From Altererythrobacter sp. B11 (GTDB lineage Bacteria > Pseudomonadota > Alphaproteobacteria > Sphingomonadales > Sphingomonadaceae): a stretch of 64,000 nt of DNA. Made by a program: the position numbers and the translations under genes. The notes below the pieces were generated by a model, which saw nothing but the letters and a program-made list of their open reading frames with translations, did no database searches and was not told the origin of the DNA. Of this stretch, positions 39,368 through 50,531 are shown piece by piece (within the stretch, counting starts at the first letter, position 1; each line of letters starts with the position of its first letter). The stretch spans positions 2,705,001 to 2,769,000 of the forward strand of contig NZ_AP018498.1 of assembly GCF_003569745.1 (NCBI RefSeq), in the 5' to 3' direction.

Positions 39368-42300
39368 TCAGAAGCTGTAGCTGAAGCCCAGCTTCAGGCC
39401 GTGATCCGACCACCGATCGGACAAATTGCCGACATATGAGATGCCGAGCGAGCCGCCGGGGAGGATGTTGGCCTGCGCCCCTGCTTCCAGCCGAAGGCTG
39501 TCGCGCGCGACCGGCAGGCCTTCGATCGTGAAGGCGGAACCAGCCGACAGCGTGCTGGTACCGAACGCTGCCCGATCGCCGAAGCCGCGCAGCCAGGCTG
39601 CCGAAGCGCGCGGGGTGACCACTGCGCGGTCCGAAATCGGCACCACTGCACTAAGCCGCAGGCCGAGCGAGGTGTAGGTCACATCGCGCGTCTGGCCAGC
39701 CACCTGCAGTTCGCCTAGTTCGCCGCCGGTTTCCGCAAAGCCATCCGTCTTCACATGGACATGGTTCACGCCCGCGAAGGGTTCCAGCAGAGTGGTGCCC
39801 AGCTTGGCTGCATAGCTCAGCTCCGCGAAACCGGAAGCCGCCTTGCCATCATAATTGCCGGCAATGGACTCCTCCACCGAGGGGAAGGAGACCTGCCGGG
39901 CGCCCTTCACGTCCATCCAGCTATAGGAACCACCCAGGCGCACCCGCAGAGCTCCCCAGCCGCCACCGGCATAGGCGGCAACAGACGAGCCATCGATGCT
40001 CGCGTGGCTGCCCCGGCCGGGCAGGCGCACTTCGTCCTCGCCATAGGTGAAGGCTGTGCCGATCCGCCAATTGCCGACCAGCGTGTCCAGTCCCAGGGTA
40101 AAGCCGGCGCTGTCCTGCGTCGCGCGGGCGGCATTGCCGTCGCTCTTCACGCTGTTCCAGCTCCCTGCAGCCTGGCCCCAGATGCCGGTGCGACCACCCT
40201 GCGTCTCGCGCGCGGCGCCCGGCGCCTCAGCGAGCACTTGGCTGATGGTGTCCGCCTGTTCGAGCCGGCCCACCACCATCTCGCCGAGCCGCCGGGTGCG
40301 GTCGATCATAAAGGTGCTCGTGGTCGCCCACAGTTCACCGGAGAGCGCATCGAAGGCGCGGACGGCGCCGGCCGCGTCGGTCTGCCCCGCCACAGCGCGG
40401 TAAAGCGCGCTGTTCCGGTCTCCGCCGTCCAGCGCAGCCGCCACGGCGCGCTGGTTTGGCGTGATCGCCGCACTGGCAAAGCTGCGATCGTTACGCACCA
40501 GCGTCAGTACCACGTCATTCGGATCGTAGCGCAACGAGGGCGTGAGGAAGGGGAGATCGACATCGGTATCCTCGAACTCGCCCGTCACGCCGCCAGCGGC
40601 AGACAGGATCACGTAGTCACTGACCGAGCGGTAGTTGCCGGCCGCGGCCAGCACCGAAACCGTGCCGCCCGCGATCGTAGCGGTTCCGCCGGCGATAAGT
40701 CGGTCGCTCTCACCCTCCGCATTGAGTTCGACCGAATAGACCGAACCCGGCTGGAAGGACACGTCGCCCGCCACATTGAGAGTGCCGATCGAATTGCCCG
40801 GCGCCAGCGTGCCGCCGCTCAGCACGGTCAGAGTACCCGCCGTGCCGTTGCCGCCCAGCGTGCCGCCGGAGTTGACCGTAACCTGTGCCGGAAGCGTGCC
40901 GTTGATCGCAAGGCGGCCGCCATTCACATTCACCGCGCCTGTAAAGCCGCTGGTGCCGGACAGGTTCAGCGAACCCGCGCCGGTCTTGGTGAAGCTGCCG
41001 CTGTCTCCGCCGGTGATACTGCCGGCGAACTCGCTGTTGCCTTCCTGGTTCACCGTCAGCGAACCACCGCCGAGCAGCAGATTGCCCGCTTCGCCACTGA
41101 GGCCGGAGACCTGCTGGTCCTTTCCGTCGAGATCGAAGGTGCCATTGTCCACGACCAGATCGGTGTCAGAGTCGAGCAGTGCCGCCAGCCTGACGAGCCC
41201 GCCCTCAACCACGGTGGAGCCGGTGTAGCTGTAGGCGCCGGAGAGCAGCAGCGCGCCGTCGCCCCGCTTGATGAGCCCGCCGTCACCGGCAAGGGCACGG
41301 GTGAACTCGTAGTCGCCTGTCTGGTCGAAGATCAGCGTGCCGTTGTTGGTGGTGTCGGCCAGCAGATCGCCATCCTTCACGCCATTGCCGACCTGCACCG
41401 TTCCGCCGGTGCTGATCAGCAGACCGCCGCCCAGCGCACCGGTCAGCACCACCGTGCCTCCATCGACCGTCGTGTTGCCGCCGAAGGTGCTGCTGTTGCC
41501 GGAGAAAGTGATCGCGCCCTCACCCGTTTTGAGCACGGAACCGGTGCCGGTGAGGCTGCCCTTGTAGCTCGTGGTGCCGGGATTGGCGAAGACCAGGCTG
41601 GTCCCTGCAGCAAGTGCCGCACTGCTGCTCATGGAACCGAGGAACACAGCCGTCCCCTGTTGCAGGTCCAGCTTCACGCCGCTCATCGAACCGGTGAGGG
41701 TCAGCGTGTTGGCGCCTGTCTTCACAACCGTGCCCTGCCCGGTGATCTGACCCGCATAGGCGATGTCATCCGCCCGATCGAAGCGCAAGGTGCCGTAATT
41801 GGTCACGCCGGCGGTGATCGAGCCGGTGGTGCCACCGTCACCGATATTCACGACGCCTTCGTTCCCGATGCCGAGCCCGCCGGCAAAATCGCTGTCGCCG
41901 GTAAGCGTCAGCGTGCCGGCCTGGACCGTGAGACCGCCCGTGCCGGTCGCGCTGCCGGAGAATGTGTGGCTGGCGTCAGCGATGATGAGACCGGCATCGC
42001 CGAGGACGATCGTTCCCGAACCGGCAAGATCGCGGATTTGCGCCGAGCTTGCGCCAGTGACATCGAAAGTGCCGTCCACCGTCACGAGCGAAGACTGGTT
42101 GATCCGGCCCTGCCCGGCGAGGGCCAGGGTGGCGCCGGAGCCAATCTGCGTTGCGCCGGTGAAGGTGTTCATGCCGCCGAGGGTGATCGTGCCGCCCGCC
42201 ACCAGCAGGCCGCCGGTGCCGGAGATAACGCGGTTGTGGACCAGCGCATCCGACCGGTTGATGGCCAGCGTGCCCTCATTGAGGATATCGCCGTTGAGCG

Positions 42301-45300
42301 AGCCGGAGGTGCCACCAGAACCAATCTGCAGCACGCCGTTATTGCCCACAAAAGTGCTTACGGCATTGGTCGAACCAGCCAGCACCAGCTTACCGCCGGT
42401 AACGTTCAGACTTCCGGCGAAATTGACACTATCACCGGTCAGGGTGCTGGTGCCCGCGAGCTGGTCAACCGTGCCGACACCGCTAAGCACGGCGGCGAGC
42501 GTGAAGCCGTCGTCCAGATGATTCAGGACCAGCCGACCGCTGTTGAGCACGATCTGTCCGGCTTCCACGGTTCCGGCTGCTGCTGCCGCCAGGTTGCCGT
42601 CTGCGCCGATGTTCAGGGCGCCGGCCTCGCCAATCGCGATGGTTTCCGACTCCAGGCGGCCACCATTGCTCAAGGTAATGCTGCCGGCGCCGAGCCCGCC
42701 GATGGTGGTGCCGCCGTCCCCGATCGTCAGACTGGATCCCAGACCGTCAACGGACACCATGCCGTTCGCACCGAAGCCGCCCCCGATGCTCAGCGCGTTG
42801 GCGGAGACCTGGCCGCCGCTCCGCACGATCAGCGTGCCGCTGCTGCCGTCCTGGCTGGCGACATCGAGCAGACCGGCGGCCGAGAGGGCCGCGCCATTTT
42901 CCACGGTGGCCGTGCCGGTGCCGCTATAACCCACGCGCATGTTGCCGGCGAAGCCCTGACGGGCGAGCACCGAGTAGGTCGTTCCGGGGCCGGAAAGAAC
43001 CAGCGTGCCCTCCGATCCAGTGTCGACGCCCAGGGCGCTGGTATAGGACGTGACCGTGGCGCCGCCGGAGACGGTCACACTGCCCTTGCCCTGATCGCCG
43101 TTCCCGGTTCCGCCGATATAGAGCGGCAGGCCATTCGACCACGCGGTGCCCGCGCCATCCACCGTCATCTGCGTGACCGCGGGGCCGCTGCCACCGATAT
43201 AGCTTCCGTCAGCCTCGAGATGCGCGCCATCGGTGACGGAAATGATCCCTCCTTCCGGGCTAAACCAGCCGTCTGCCTGGTCAAAGGTCGCGGGGAGATC
43301 GGAATGCAGCGTGCCAATCCGCAGCGCCGTCCCTGCTCCGCTGAGATTCACGCTGCCGCCGGCGCCCATGTAGAGTCCGCCCTGCGACGTTTCCACAACG
43401 CCGCCGTCCCGCACCGTCAGCGAGCCGGAGGTGCCCGGGCCACGTGCGATCTGGATCGCACCGGCTGACACCAGCTTGGCGGTTGTGCCCTCTACCGTCA
43501 CATCCGCATTGGAGCCGCTCGCCTCGATCCACACGTTTTGCACGTCAAGCGTACCGCCGTTGCTGACGATCAGCGCAGCATCGCTCGTGCCGCCCACGCT
43601 CAATGCCTCGCCGGTGAGCGCGTTCCGCACCTCCAGCGTACCTGCATCCACGGTGATATTGCCGGCGAACGTGCTGCTGTCGCCGATGAGCGCAAGCGTG
43701 CCGGTGCCGACTTTCTCGAATGTGCCGGTTCCGGTGAGATGGCCGGCATAGGCGCCGTCCACGCCTTCGCGCAGCATCAAGGTGCCGCCCGAACCGATGT
43801 TGACGGTGCCATCCGCCGTGCCACCGAGAGTGCCGATTTGTGCGGTGAAGCTGGCGATATCGAGCGTGCCGCCATTCACGGTATACGCCTGATCGACCCC
43901 CAGCGCATCAGCGCTGCCCGCCTTCAACGTGCCGGCTTCCACGGTCCAGCCGTTCGTGCCGATGCCGTTCAGCGTCCAGACGCTCTGCCCGGTCTTCGAG
44001 AAACGGGTGAAGCCCTGATATGAATTGCCGACGAGCTCTGCGTTGAACAGATCGTTGCTGTCGCCCCCCAGAACCAGCGTGTTCACGCCGTTGGCGAAAT
44101 CGGCATCCACCACCGGCCCCAAGATCAGCGATCCCGCGTGCAGTTCCAGCGTCACATCGCCCGAACCCATGACGATCGTGTCGCTCCCGTTGCTCTGAAT
44201 GATGCCGGAGTTGACGATTGTGGTCGCCGCATTGCCGGTGATGATGGCGACGCCACCCGAACTGCTGGAAGAACCACCGGTGATCGTGCCGCTGTTGACG
44301 ATCCGGACCATGCCGTTGGCGGTATCTGCATCGATTCCATAGACCGATCCATCGACGGTGCCGCTGTTGGTGATCGTCACGTCCCCATCGGGCGTGCGGG
44401 CATAGATCGCCGTGCCATCCCACGCGTCGAGATTGTCGGTGTTGGTGATGGAGATGTCGCCAGATCCGGCCTCCTGCGGATCGAAGCCGGCTACGGCACT
44501 GATGCCGGCCTTGCCGACCGCCTGCCCGTCGTTGACGATGGTGATGTCGCCGTTCTGCGTAGCGCCCTGCATGCTCACGCCGTCGAGCGAGTTGGCGGCG
44601 CCCGTGCTGGTGTTGGTGAGGACGACATTGCCCTGCGGCGACCAGGCGACGAGCGCCTGCTTGGTGGTGGAGGTCGCCGTGCCGCTGTTCTCGATGGAAG
44701 CGGTGCCGTTGTAGTTTACCGCACGCAGGCCCGCCTCATAGGCGTTCACATTGCCGCTGTTGGTGATCTTAACCTCAACCGGGGCAACGTCGTTGAAGCC
44801 GCCGTCGGCGTAGATGCCGCGATGCGTGTTCGGAACGGCATCCGTATTGTCCGTCACGGTGATGTTGCCGCTGTTGGACACGGAGACGCCGCCGCGGTTC
44901 GTTGTGGCGGAGATGCCGTTCGCTTCCGCGCCGGAAGCCGTGATCGCTGCATCATTCACGATGCCGATGTTGCCGGCCTGCTCATTGCGCACCCAGACGC
45001 CGCCATAGCCGGCTGTGCTGGTAATGGAGGAGTCGGCGGTGACCGTGACTGTGACGTCGCTCCCCTCCGCAACGGATGAATAGATATTCACGCCGCCATA
45101 GGTGGTGGAATTGACGGTGGTGTCGCTGACGGTGAGCGACATGCTGATCGGCCCAGTGGGGACATTCGCCCCGTTGGGATTGTAGCCGATGCCATCGCCG
45201 CCGACTTCGGCTCCGCTAACCACCAAAGTGGTGTCGCCCGACTCCACCCGCGCGGCAATGCTGGGCGCGCAGGACAGGATTGTAAGGTCGCCGGTGATGG

Positions 45301-45436
45301 AAAGAGGGCACGGTTCCGCCAGCGCCGGTGTTGCCGCCATCAGCCCAGCTATGGATGCGCTTGCAAACAGACCTGCATGCACGGCCGCACGAACGGAACG
45401 CCGACCCGCGGCAACTTTACCTTCAATCACCATCAT
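39368..45436 (-). CDS. Autotransporter with PATR/beta-helix passenger
   Basis: 2022-aa type Va autotransporter. The N terminus has an extended signal region ('AAVHAGLFASASIAGLMAAT', then cleavage at ALA-EP). The passenger is Gly/Thr/Ser/Asn-rich with beta-helix character; residues about 480-1660 hold repeated autotransporter-associated strand units such as 'KVGTGTLALIGDSSTFAG', 'KTGEGAITFSGNSSTFGG' and 'KTGAGSLNLSGTSGFTG'. The last 280 residues form the barrel, containing 'GIWGQAAGSWNSVKSDGNA', and end in an aromatic 'FSYSF'. Likely surface adhesin or biofilm factor. Two ATGs (45436, 45433). The leader carries a GEMM-like riboswitch, suggesting control by c-di-GMP. Confidence 0.92.
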   Translation of the reverse strand: MMVIEGKVAAGRRSVRAAVHAGLFASASIAGLMAATPALAEPCPLSITGDLTILSCAPSIAARVESGDTTLVVSGAEVGGDGIGYNPNGANVPTGPISMSLTVSDTTVNSTTYGGVNIYSSVAEGSDVTVTVTADSSITSTAGYGGVWVRNEQAGNIGIVNDAAITASGAEANGISATTNRGGVSVSNSGNITVTDNTDAVPNTHRGIYADGGFNDVAPVEVKITNSGNVNAYEAGLRAVNYNGTASIENSGTATSTTKQALVAWSPQGNVVLTNTSTGAANSLDGVSMQGATQNGDITIVNDGQAVGKAGISAVAGFDPQEAGSGDISITNTDNLDAWDGTAIYARTPDGDVTITNSGTVDGSVYGIDADTANGMVRIVNSGTITGGSSSSSGGVAIITGNAATTIVNSGIIQSNGSDTIVMGSGDVTLELHAGSLILGPVVDADFANGVNTLVLGGDSNDLFNAELVGNSYQGFTRFSKTGQSVWTLNGIGTNGWTVEAGTLKAGSADALGVDQAYTVNGGTLDIASFTAQIGTLGGTADGTVNIGSGGTLMLREGVDGAYAGHLTGTGTFEKVGTGTLALIGDSSTFAGNITVDAGTLEVRNALTGEALSVGGTSDAALIVSNGGTLDVQNVWIEASGSNADVTVEGTTAKLVSAGAIQIARGPGTSGSLTVRDGGVVETSQGGLYMGAGGSVNLSGAGTALRIGTLHSDLPATFDQADGWFSPEGGIISVTDGAHLEADGSYIGGSGPAVTQMTVDGAGTAWSNGLPLYIGGTGNGDQGKGSVTVSGGATVTSYTSALGVDTGSEGTLVLSGPGTTYSVLARQGFAGNMRVGYSGTGTATVENGAALSAAGLLDVASQDGSSGTLIVRSGGQVSANALSIGGGFGANGMVSVDGLGSSLTIGDGGTTIGGLGAGSITLSNGGRLESETIAIGEAGALNIGADGNLAAAAAGTVEAGQIVLNSGRLVLNHLDDGFTLAAVLSGVGTVDQLAGTSTLTGDSVNFAGSLNVTGGKLVLAGSTNAVSTFVGNNGVLQIGSGGTSGSLNGDILNEGTLAINRSDALVHNRVISGTGGLLVAGGTITLGGMNTFTGATQIGSGATLALAGQGRINQSSLVTVDGTFDVTGASSAQIRDLAGSGTIVLGDAGLIIADASHTFSGSATGTGGLTVQAGTLTLTGDSDFAGGLGIGNEGVVNIGDGGTTGSITAGVTNYGTLRFDRADDIAYAGQITGQGTVVKTGANTLTLTGSMSGVKLDLQQGTAVFLGSMSSSAALAAGTSLVFANPGTTSYKGSLTGTGSVLKTGEGAITFSGNSSTFGGNTTVDGGTVVLTGALGGGLLISTGGTVQVGNGVKDGDLLADTTNNGTLIFDQTGDYEFTRALAGDGGLIKRGDGALLLSGAYSYTGSTVVEGGLVRLAALLDSDTDLVVDNGTFDLDGKDQQVSGLSGEAGNLLLGGGSLTVNQEGNSEFAGSITGGDSGSFTKTGAGSLNLSGTSGFTGAVNVNGGRLAINGTLPAQVTVNSGGTLGGNGTAGTLTVLSGGTLAPGNSIGTLNVAGDVSFQPGSVYSVELNAEGESDRLIAGGTATIAGGTVSVLAAAGNYRSVSDYVILSAAGGVTGEFEDTDVDLPFLTPSLRYDPNDVVLTLVRNDRSFASAAITPNQRAVAAALDGGDRNSALYRAVAGQTDAAGAVRAFDALSGELWATTSTFMIDRTRRLGEMVVGRLEQADTISQVLAEAPGAARETQGGRTGIWGQAAGSWNSVKSDGNAARATQDSAGFTLGLDTLVGNWRIGTAFTYGEDEVRLPGRGSHASIDGSSVAAYAGGGWGALRVRLGGSYSWMDVKGARQVSFPSVEESIAGNYDGKAASGFAELSYAAKLGTTLLEPFAGVNHVHVKTDGFAETGGELGELQVAGQTRDVTYTSLGLRLSAVVPISDRAVVTPRASAAWLRGFGDRAAFGTSTLSAGSAFTIEGLPVARDSLRLEAGAQANILPGGSLGISYVGNLSDRWSDHGLKLGFSYSF

Positions 45437-45591
45437 ACCCCCAATTCAGGACGAAATCGTCCGTGGTAATGAGAGCAAACCGGCATAGCCGGGGTGATCG
45501 AAGTCAAACTCCGCACGAGGCGGAAAGGCGACGAGAAAATGAGGATGCTGGCCGCGCCACCATCGCGGGGGCGCGCTTGCTTCTCCACTCT

Positions 45592-45682
45592 CTGTGGTCG
45601 CCCAGCTTCTCCTTCGGCAGGCCCGCCACCCCAAGGGGGTCGGAACCTTTGCGTCCCGCCGTTACCGACGGTTTGCCCTTAT
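45592..45682 (-). ncRNA. Cyclic-di-GMP-I (GEMM) riboswitch-like element
   Basis: On the minus strand, in the leader of the autotransporter gene, about 155 bases before its ATG. It contains AGGGCAAACC, then a 6-bp stem (CCGTCG/CGGCGG) closed by a GUAA tetraloop, then GGGACGCAAAGG. This is the order and spacing of the P2/GNRA arm of the c-di-GMP-I aptamer. The 3' part has GAAGCTGGGCGACC, comparable to the tetraloop-receptor strand (consensus like UAGCYGGGUUGCC). The middle helix has a CCCCC-TT-GGGG hairpin. No comparison program was run; the match is to the known family consensus. Confidence 0.72.
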
Positions 45683-45858
45683 CAAAGACAGTAATTCGAC
45701 CGGAAGGAGGAATCGCCGTCTGGGGCGCTGAGTGCCAGCAACAGCAATAAATAACAACACCTTATAGAAATAAAAACGTAGAAATACCGAGCGGGGAGTT
45801 AACTACATCTATTAAGCCTGTTTATTTACTTTTCTTGTTATTGCAGTATCGCGATTTT
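45683..45858. promoter_or_regulatory. AT-rich leader/promoter region of the autotransporter
   Basis: The 176 bp between the riboswitch-like element and the DUF4126 stop codon are clearly AT-rich against a GC-rich genome, with runs such as AATAAATAACAAC and TTATTTACTTTTC. With both neighbours on the minus strand, this must hold the autotransporter promoter; no convincing -35/-10 pair could be singled out. No reading frame was found here. Confidence 0.45.
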
Positions 45859-46323
45859 TTAGATGGCGTTGGAAGGCGGCGTGGCATGGGCGATGGCCAG
45901 GCCGCTGCCGAACACGAGTGCATCTTCCACAAAACCCGTGCCCGTCTGGCCGTGGCGGCGCATCGCTGCGCAACGCAGGCGCCAGCCAAGGTAGGAAGAG
46001 ACGAGCGCGGTGCCCACCGCCACGGCCGCGCCGGCCGCTCGCCTGCCGCGAGGGGCCAGAGCCGCGCCGGCATAGGCGGCAGTGATGCTGCGCGTCGCCA
46101 GGCCGGCGGGGATGATTCGGTCCGGCGCGCTCTTCATCTTGTCACCAACCATCTCGGCCGAAGCGAGCGCGGCGGTGCCCGCGGCAATCACCGGGTTGAG
46201 CATCAGCTTCTGCAAGGGAAGCACCGGCGGGATCGCGCCGTTTCGCGTGGCCGTGGCGATCACCGCCAGGGGCGTCATGCCCCGTTGTCCGGCGACAAGA
46301 CCAATCAGAAAGGAACGCAGCAT
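45859..46323 (-). CDS. DUF4126-family membrane protein
   Basis: 154-aa hydrophobic protein with 'LRSFLIGLVAGQRGMTPLA' at the N terminus (the usual family start is LRSxxxGxRSxTPLA) and Gly/Ala-rich helices including 'AAYAGAALAPRG' and 'FGSGLAIAHA'. Probably four membrane helices. Function unknown. Divergent from the adhP gene, 190 bp away, and upstream of the autotransporter on the same strand but separated from it by 422 bp. Confidence 0.75.
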   Translation of the reverse strand: MLRSFLIGLVAGQRGMTPLAVIATATRNGAIPPVLPLQKLMLNPVIAAGTAALASAEMVGDKMKSAPDRIIPAGLATRSITAAYAGAALAPRGRRAAGAAVAVGTALVSSYLGWRLRCAAMRRHGQTGTGFVEDALVFGSGLAIAHATPPSNAI

Positions 46324-46513
46324 GCCTTATCTCCCATAAGAGGTTCAAAGGCTTAAAGCTCCGCCAGGGCTTCCGTATCCCGCAGGCGACCAGGTGGTCT
46401 CCGACGCCCCCCGCCCCCTGCCCGGCTCAGTAAGTATCCTGATAGAGGGCCAAGGTGGCCGACCTCTATCCTTCGGCGATCACGCTCCCCGCCCGCAAGG
46501 AAAGAGATCCGCC

Positions 46514-47560
46514 ATGCTCAAGACCATGAAAGCCGCAGTCGTCCGCGAATTTGGCCAGCCTCTGGTGATGGAGGAAGTGCCGATTCCCACCGTCGGGCCG
46601 GGCCAGATCCTGGTGAAGATCGCCGCCACCGGCGTGTGCCACACCGATCTCCACGCGGCGAACGGGGACTGGCCGGTAAAGCCGTCTCCCCCCTTCATCC
46701 CGGGGCATGAAGGCGTGGGCCATGTCGTCGCCGTCGGCAGCGGCGTCAGCCATGTGAAGGAAGGCGACCGCGTAGGCGTGCCCTGGCTCTACACCGCCTG
46801 CGGGCACTGCGTGCACTGTCTGGGGGGCTGGGAGACCCTGTGCGAGCAGCAGCAGAACACCGGATATTCGGTGAACGGCAGCTTCGCCGAATATGTGCTG
46901 GCGGACCCGAACTATGTCGGCCACCTGCCGGCCAATGTCTCCTTCGTGGAAATCGCGCCGGTGCTGTGCGCCGGGGTGACCGTCTACAAGGGCCTGAAGA
47001 CCACCGACACCAAGCCGGGGGACTGGGTTGCCATCTCCGGCATTGGCGGGCTGGGCCACATGGCCGTGCAATACGCGAAGGCGATGGGCCTCAATATCGT
47101 GGCAGTGGACATTGATGACGAGAAGCTCGCGCTGGCGAAGCGGCTGGGTGCGGATCTGACGATCAACGCGCGTGATGCCGACCCCGCCGCGGTAGTGAAG
47201 AAGGAGATCGGCGGGGCGCAGGGCGTGCTCGTCACCGCCGTCAGCACCAAGGCGTTCCAGCAGGCAATGGGCATGGCGCGCCGCGGCGGCACGATCTCGC
47301 TGAACGGCCTGCCGCCCGGCGACTTCCCCCTGTCGATCTTCGACACAGTGCTGAACGGCACAACGATCCGCGGCTCCATCGTCGGCACGCGGTTGGACCT
47401 GCAGGAAGCGCTCGACTTCGCCGCCGCAGGAAAGGTCCACGCCACTGTTTCCACCGATCGGCTGGAGAACATCAACGATGTCTTCGCCCGCATGCACCGG
47501 GGCGAGATAGAGGGACGCATCGTGCTCGATTTCGAAAGTACGCCGGCGGCAGCCGCCTGA
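46514..47560 (+). CDS. adhP: Zinc-dependent alcohol dehydrogenase, AdhP type
   Basis: 348-aa ethanol/propanol-preferring dehydrogenase. Catalytic zinc: Cys in '[13 protein letters not shown]', His in 'PGHEGVGHV', Cys in '[12 protein letters not shown]'. Structural zinc lobe '[19 protein letters not shown]'. Rossmann motif '[16 protein letters not shown]' with Asp in 'AVDIDDEKL', so NAD+-dependent. ATG 46514 ('MLKTMKAAV') follows a GGAAAGAGAT ribosome-binding site; the longer frame upstream is not conserved. Last ordinary gene before the accessory region. Confidence 0.93.
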   Translation: MLKTMKAAVVREFGQPLVMEEVPIPTVGPGQILVKIAATGVCHTDLHAANGDWPVKPSPPFIPGHEGVGHVVAVGSGVSHVKEGDRVGVPWLYTACGHCVHCLGGWETLCEQQQNTGYSVNGSFAEYVLADPNYVGHLPANVSFVEIAPVLCAGVTVYKGLKTTDTKPGDWVAISGIGGLGHMAVQYAKAMGLNIVAVDIDDEKLALAKRLGADLTINARDADPAAVVKKEIGGAQGVLVTAVSTKAFQQAMGMARRGGTISLNGLPPGDFPLSIFDTVLNGTTIRGSIVGTRLDLQEALDFAAAGKVHATVSTDRLENINDVFARMHRGEIEGRIVLDFESTPAAAA

Positions 47561-47790
47561 ACGCGGAGCAACGTGGCTCACGACGCTGACGATCAAGGAT
47601 GTAAACCACAAAATGGTAGCGGAGGAGGGACGCATAAATTTCTCTTATAATGTTGATATAGATATATCATTTTTTACTTTTCGAGAAAAATACCCCCACC
47701 GATACCCCCGCAGAAGCGATGCGATGAACCGTTACGATTGCACGACGAATCGGCGAAAAGCCTACAGTCTCTCATCGGACAATTCGCGGA
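47561..47790. other. AT-rich boundary segment with attachment-site-like features
   Basis: Non-coding. From about 47632 the sequence turns strongly AT-rich (TTATAATGTTGATATAGATATATC). Just before it, 47614-47631 reads TGGTAGCGGAGGAGGGAC, which resembles the complement of a tRNA 3' end (...CTACCA). At 47691-47709 there are two TACCCCC repeats 12 bases apart, a pattern I associate with the upstream region of P4-type integrase genes. No integrase follows. Read as a possible left boundary of the accessory region; the evidence is suggestive only. Confidence 0.3.
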
Positions 47791-47809
47791 GCACCTGAAT
47801 GGATAGAGC

Positions 47810-48082
47810 CGCCAAAGGACTGGATCGCACGAAACCTGGCGCGGTTTGGGGCGGCACGTCATGGATTATGTCGGATCGCTCTTCGTCGTGCGAGAACTCG
47901 TCGCCGCGTTTCTGTTCGAACGTCGCGAGCCTTGCCTCACCGTCGATCGCGACCAGTTTGGATCGAAAGTTCAGATGCGCACCGTAGCGTTCGACGTGTT
48001 CCATCAGCGCGCGCACATAAATCGGCACGCCGAGCAGCACAGCACCGACCGTGTGGAACCGCACGTCGATGTCCTTGAGGAC
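47810..48082 (-). pseudogene. Sulfide:quinone oxidoreductase-like remnant
   Basis: About 91 residues within a 170-aa open frame match an internal part of FAD-dependent sulfide:quinone oxidoreductase-like proteins: 'VLKDIDVRFH', 'GVPIYVRALMEHVERYGAHL', 'NFRSKLVAIDGEARLATFE' and 'HDVPPQTAPGFVRSSPLA'. The FAD-binding N terminus, the active-site Cys regions and the C-terminal 'GD' motif are missing, and sequence on both sides does not fit the family. It is therefore an internal fragment, not a working enzyme. Confidence 0.75.
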
Positions 48083-48237
48083 CCAAACCTGATCCTGCCA
48101 TGGATCAACGGTTGCATTGTCATCCTGAATGAGACGCCCACTGGTCAGGATGATAGCCCGCACGAGCCTGGTTTCAGGCGTTCGAAACCCCGCCGGTAGC
48201 GCATTTCGGCTTGCGGTCACAGACTGATGCCCTGCAA

Positions 48238-50071
<1,834 letters not shown>

Positions 50072-50098
50072 CTTCCTCCTGTGCTGATTTTCGCTGGT

Positions 50099-50498
50099 CT
50101 AAATTTCAGATTGCCGCAGCCGGTCGATCGCGCGCGCGAGCTTTTCCCGAACCGTGCTGGCGGCTTTGACCAGTTCAGGATTGCTGATCGCCTGCATCGA
50201 CGCCACCGGGTCAATTGCGGCGACTTCAACTTCGTCCGAACCTGACTGCTGCACGATGACATTGCAGGGCAGCATCAGGCCGACCTTGTCTTCCAGCTGC
50301 AGCGCCTCGTGTGCCAATGTCGGATTGCAGGCGCCAAGGATCGTATAGGGGCGGAAGTCGACGTCGATCTTGGATTTGAGGGTCTGCTGGATATCGATCC
50401 AGCTGATCACGCCGAACCCCTCCGTCTTCAGCGCAGCCTCTGCGCGCGCTGGCGTCATCGAAGGGGACCTTCAACCTGGCGGAAATATAGTAGCTCAT
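50099..50498 (-). pseudogene. DUF302 protein, disrupted by a 2-bp deletion
   Basis: The start 'MSYYISARLKVPFDDASAR' is in one frame (ATG at 50498) and the rest, 'EGFGVISWIDIQQTLKSK', 'RPYTILGACNPTLAHEALQ' and 'GLMLPCNVIVQQ', is in another. The frames meet in a GC dinucleotide run near 50446 (minus strand AGCGCGCGCAG). Adding one lost GC unit would restore DDASARAEAALK and join both parts into a normal DUF302 protein of about 133 aa. Either a real frameshift or a sequencing error in a GC repeat. The downstream part has its own internal ATG (50458) but would lack the first strand. Confidence 0.82.
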
Positions 50499-50531
50499 CG
50501 CCTGCCTTCTCCTGTCGGGGTGCGGGTTTCG

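Noticed and set aside
39755-43468. 1237-codon plus-strand frame through the autotransporter
   Set aside because: Mirror image of the repetitive passenger coding sequence; no start signal, no domain, while the minus strand has a signal peptide, strand repeats and a barrel.
45700-45760. TGGCAC sequence upstream of the riboswitch, considered as a sigma-54 promoter
   Set aside because: No TTGC -12 element at the required spacing.
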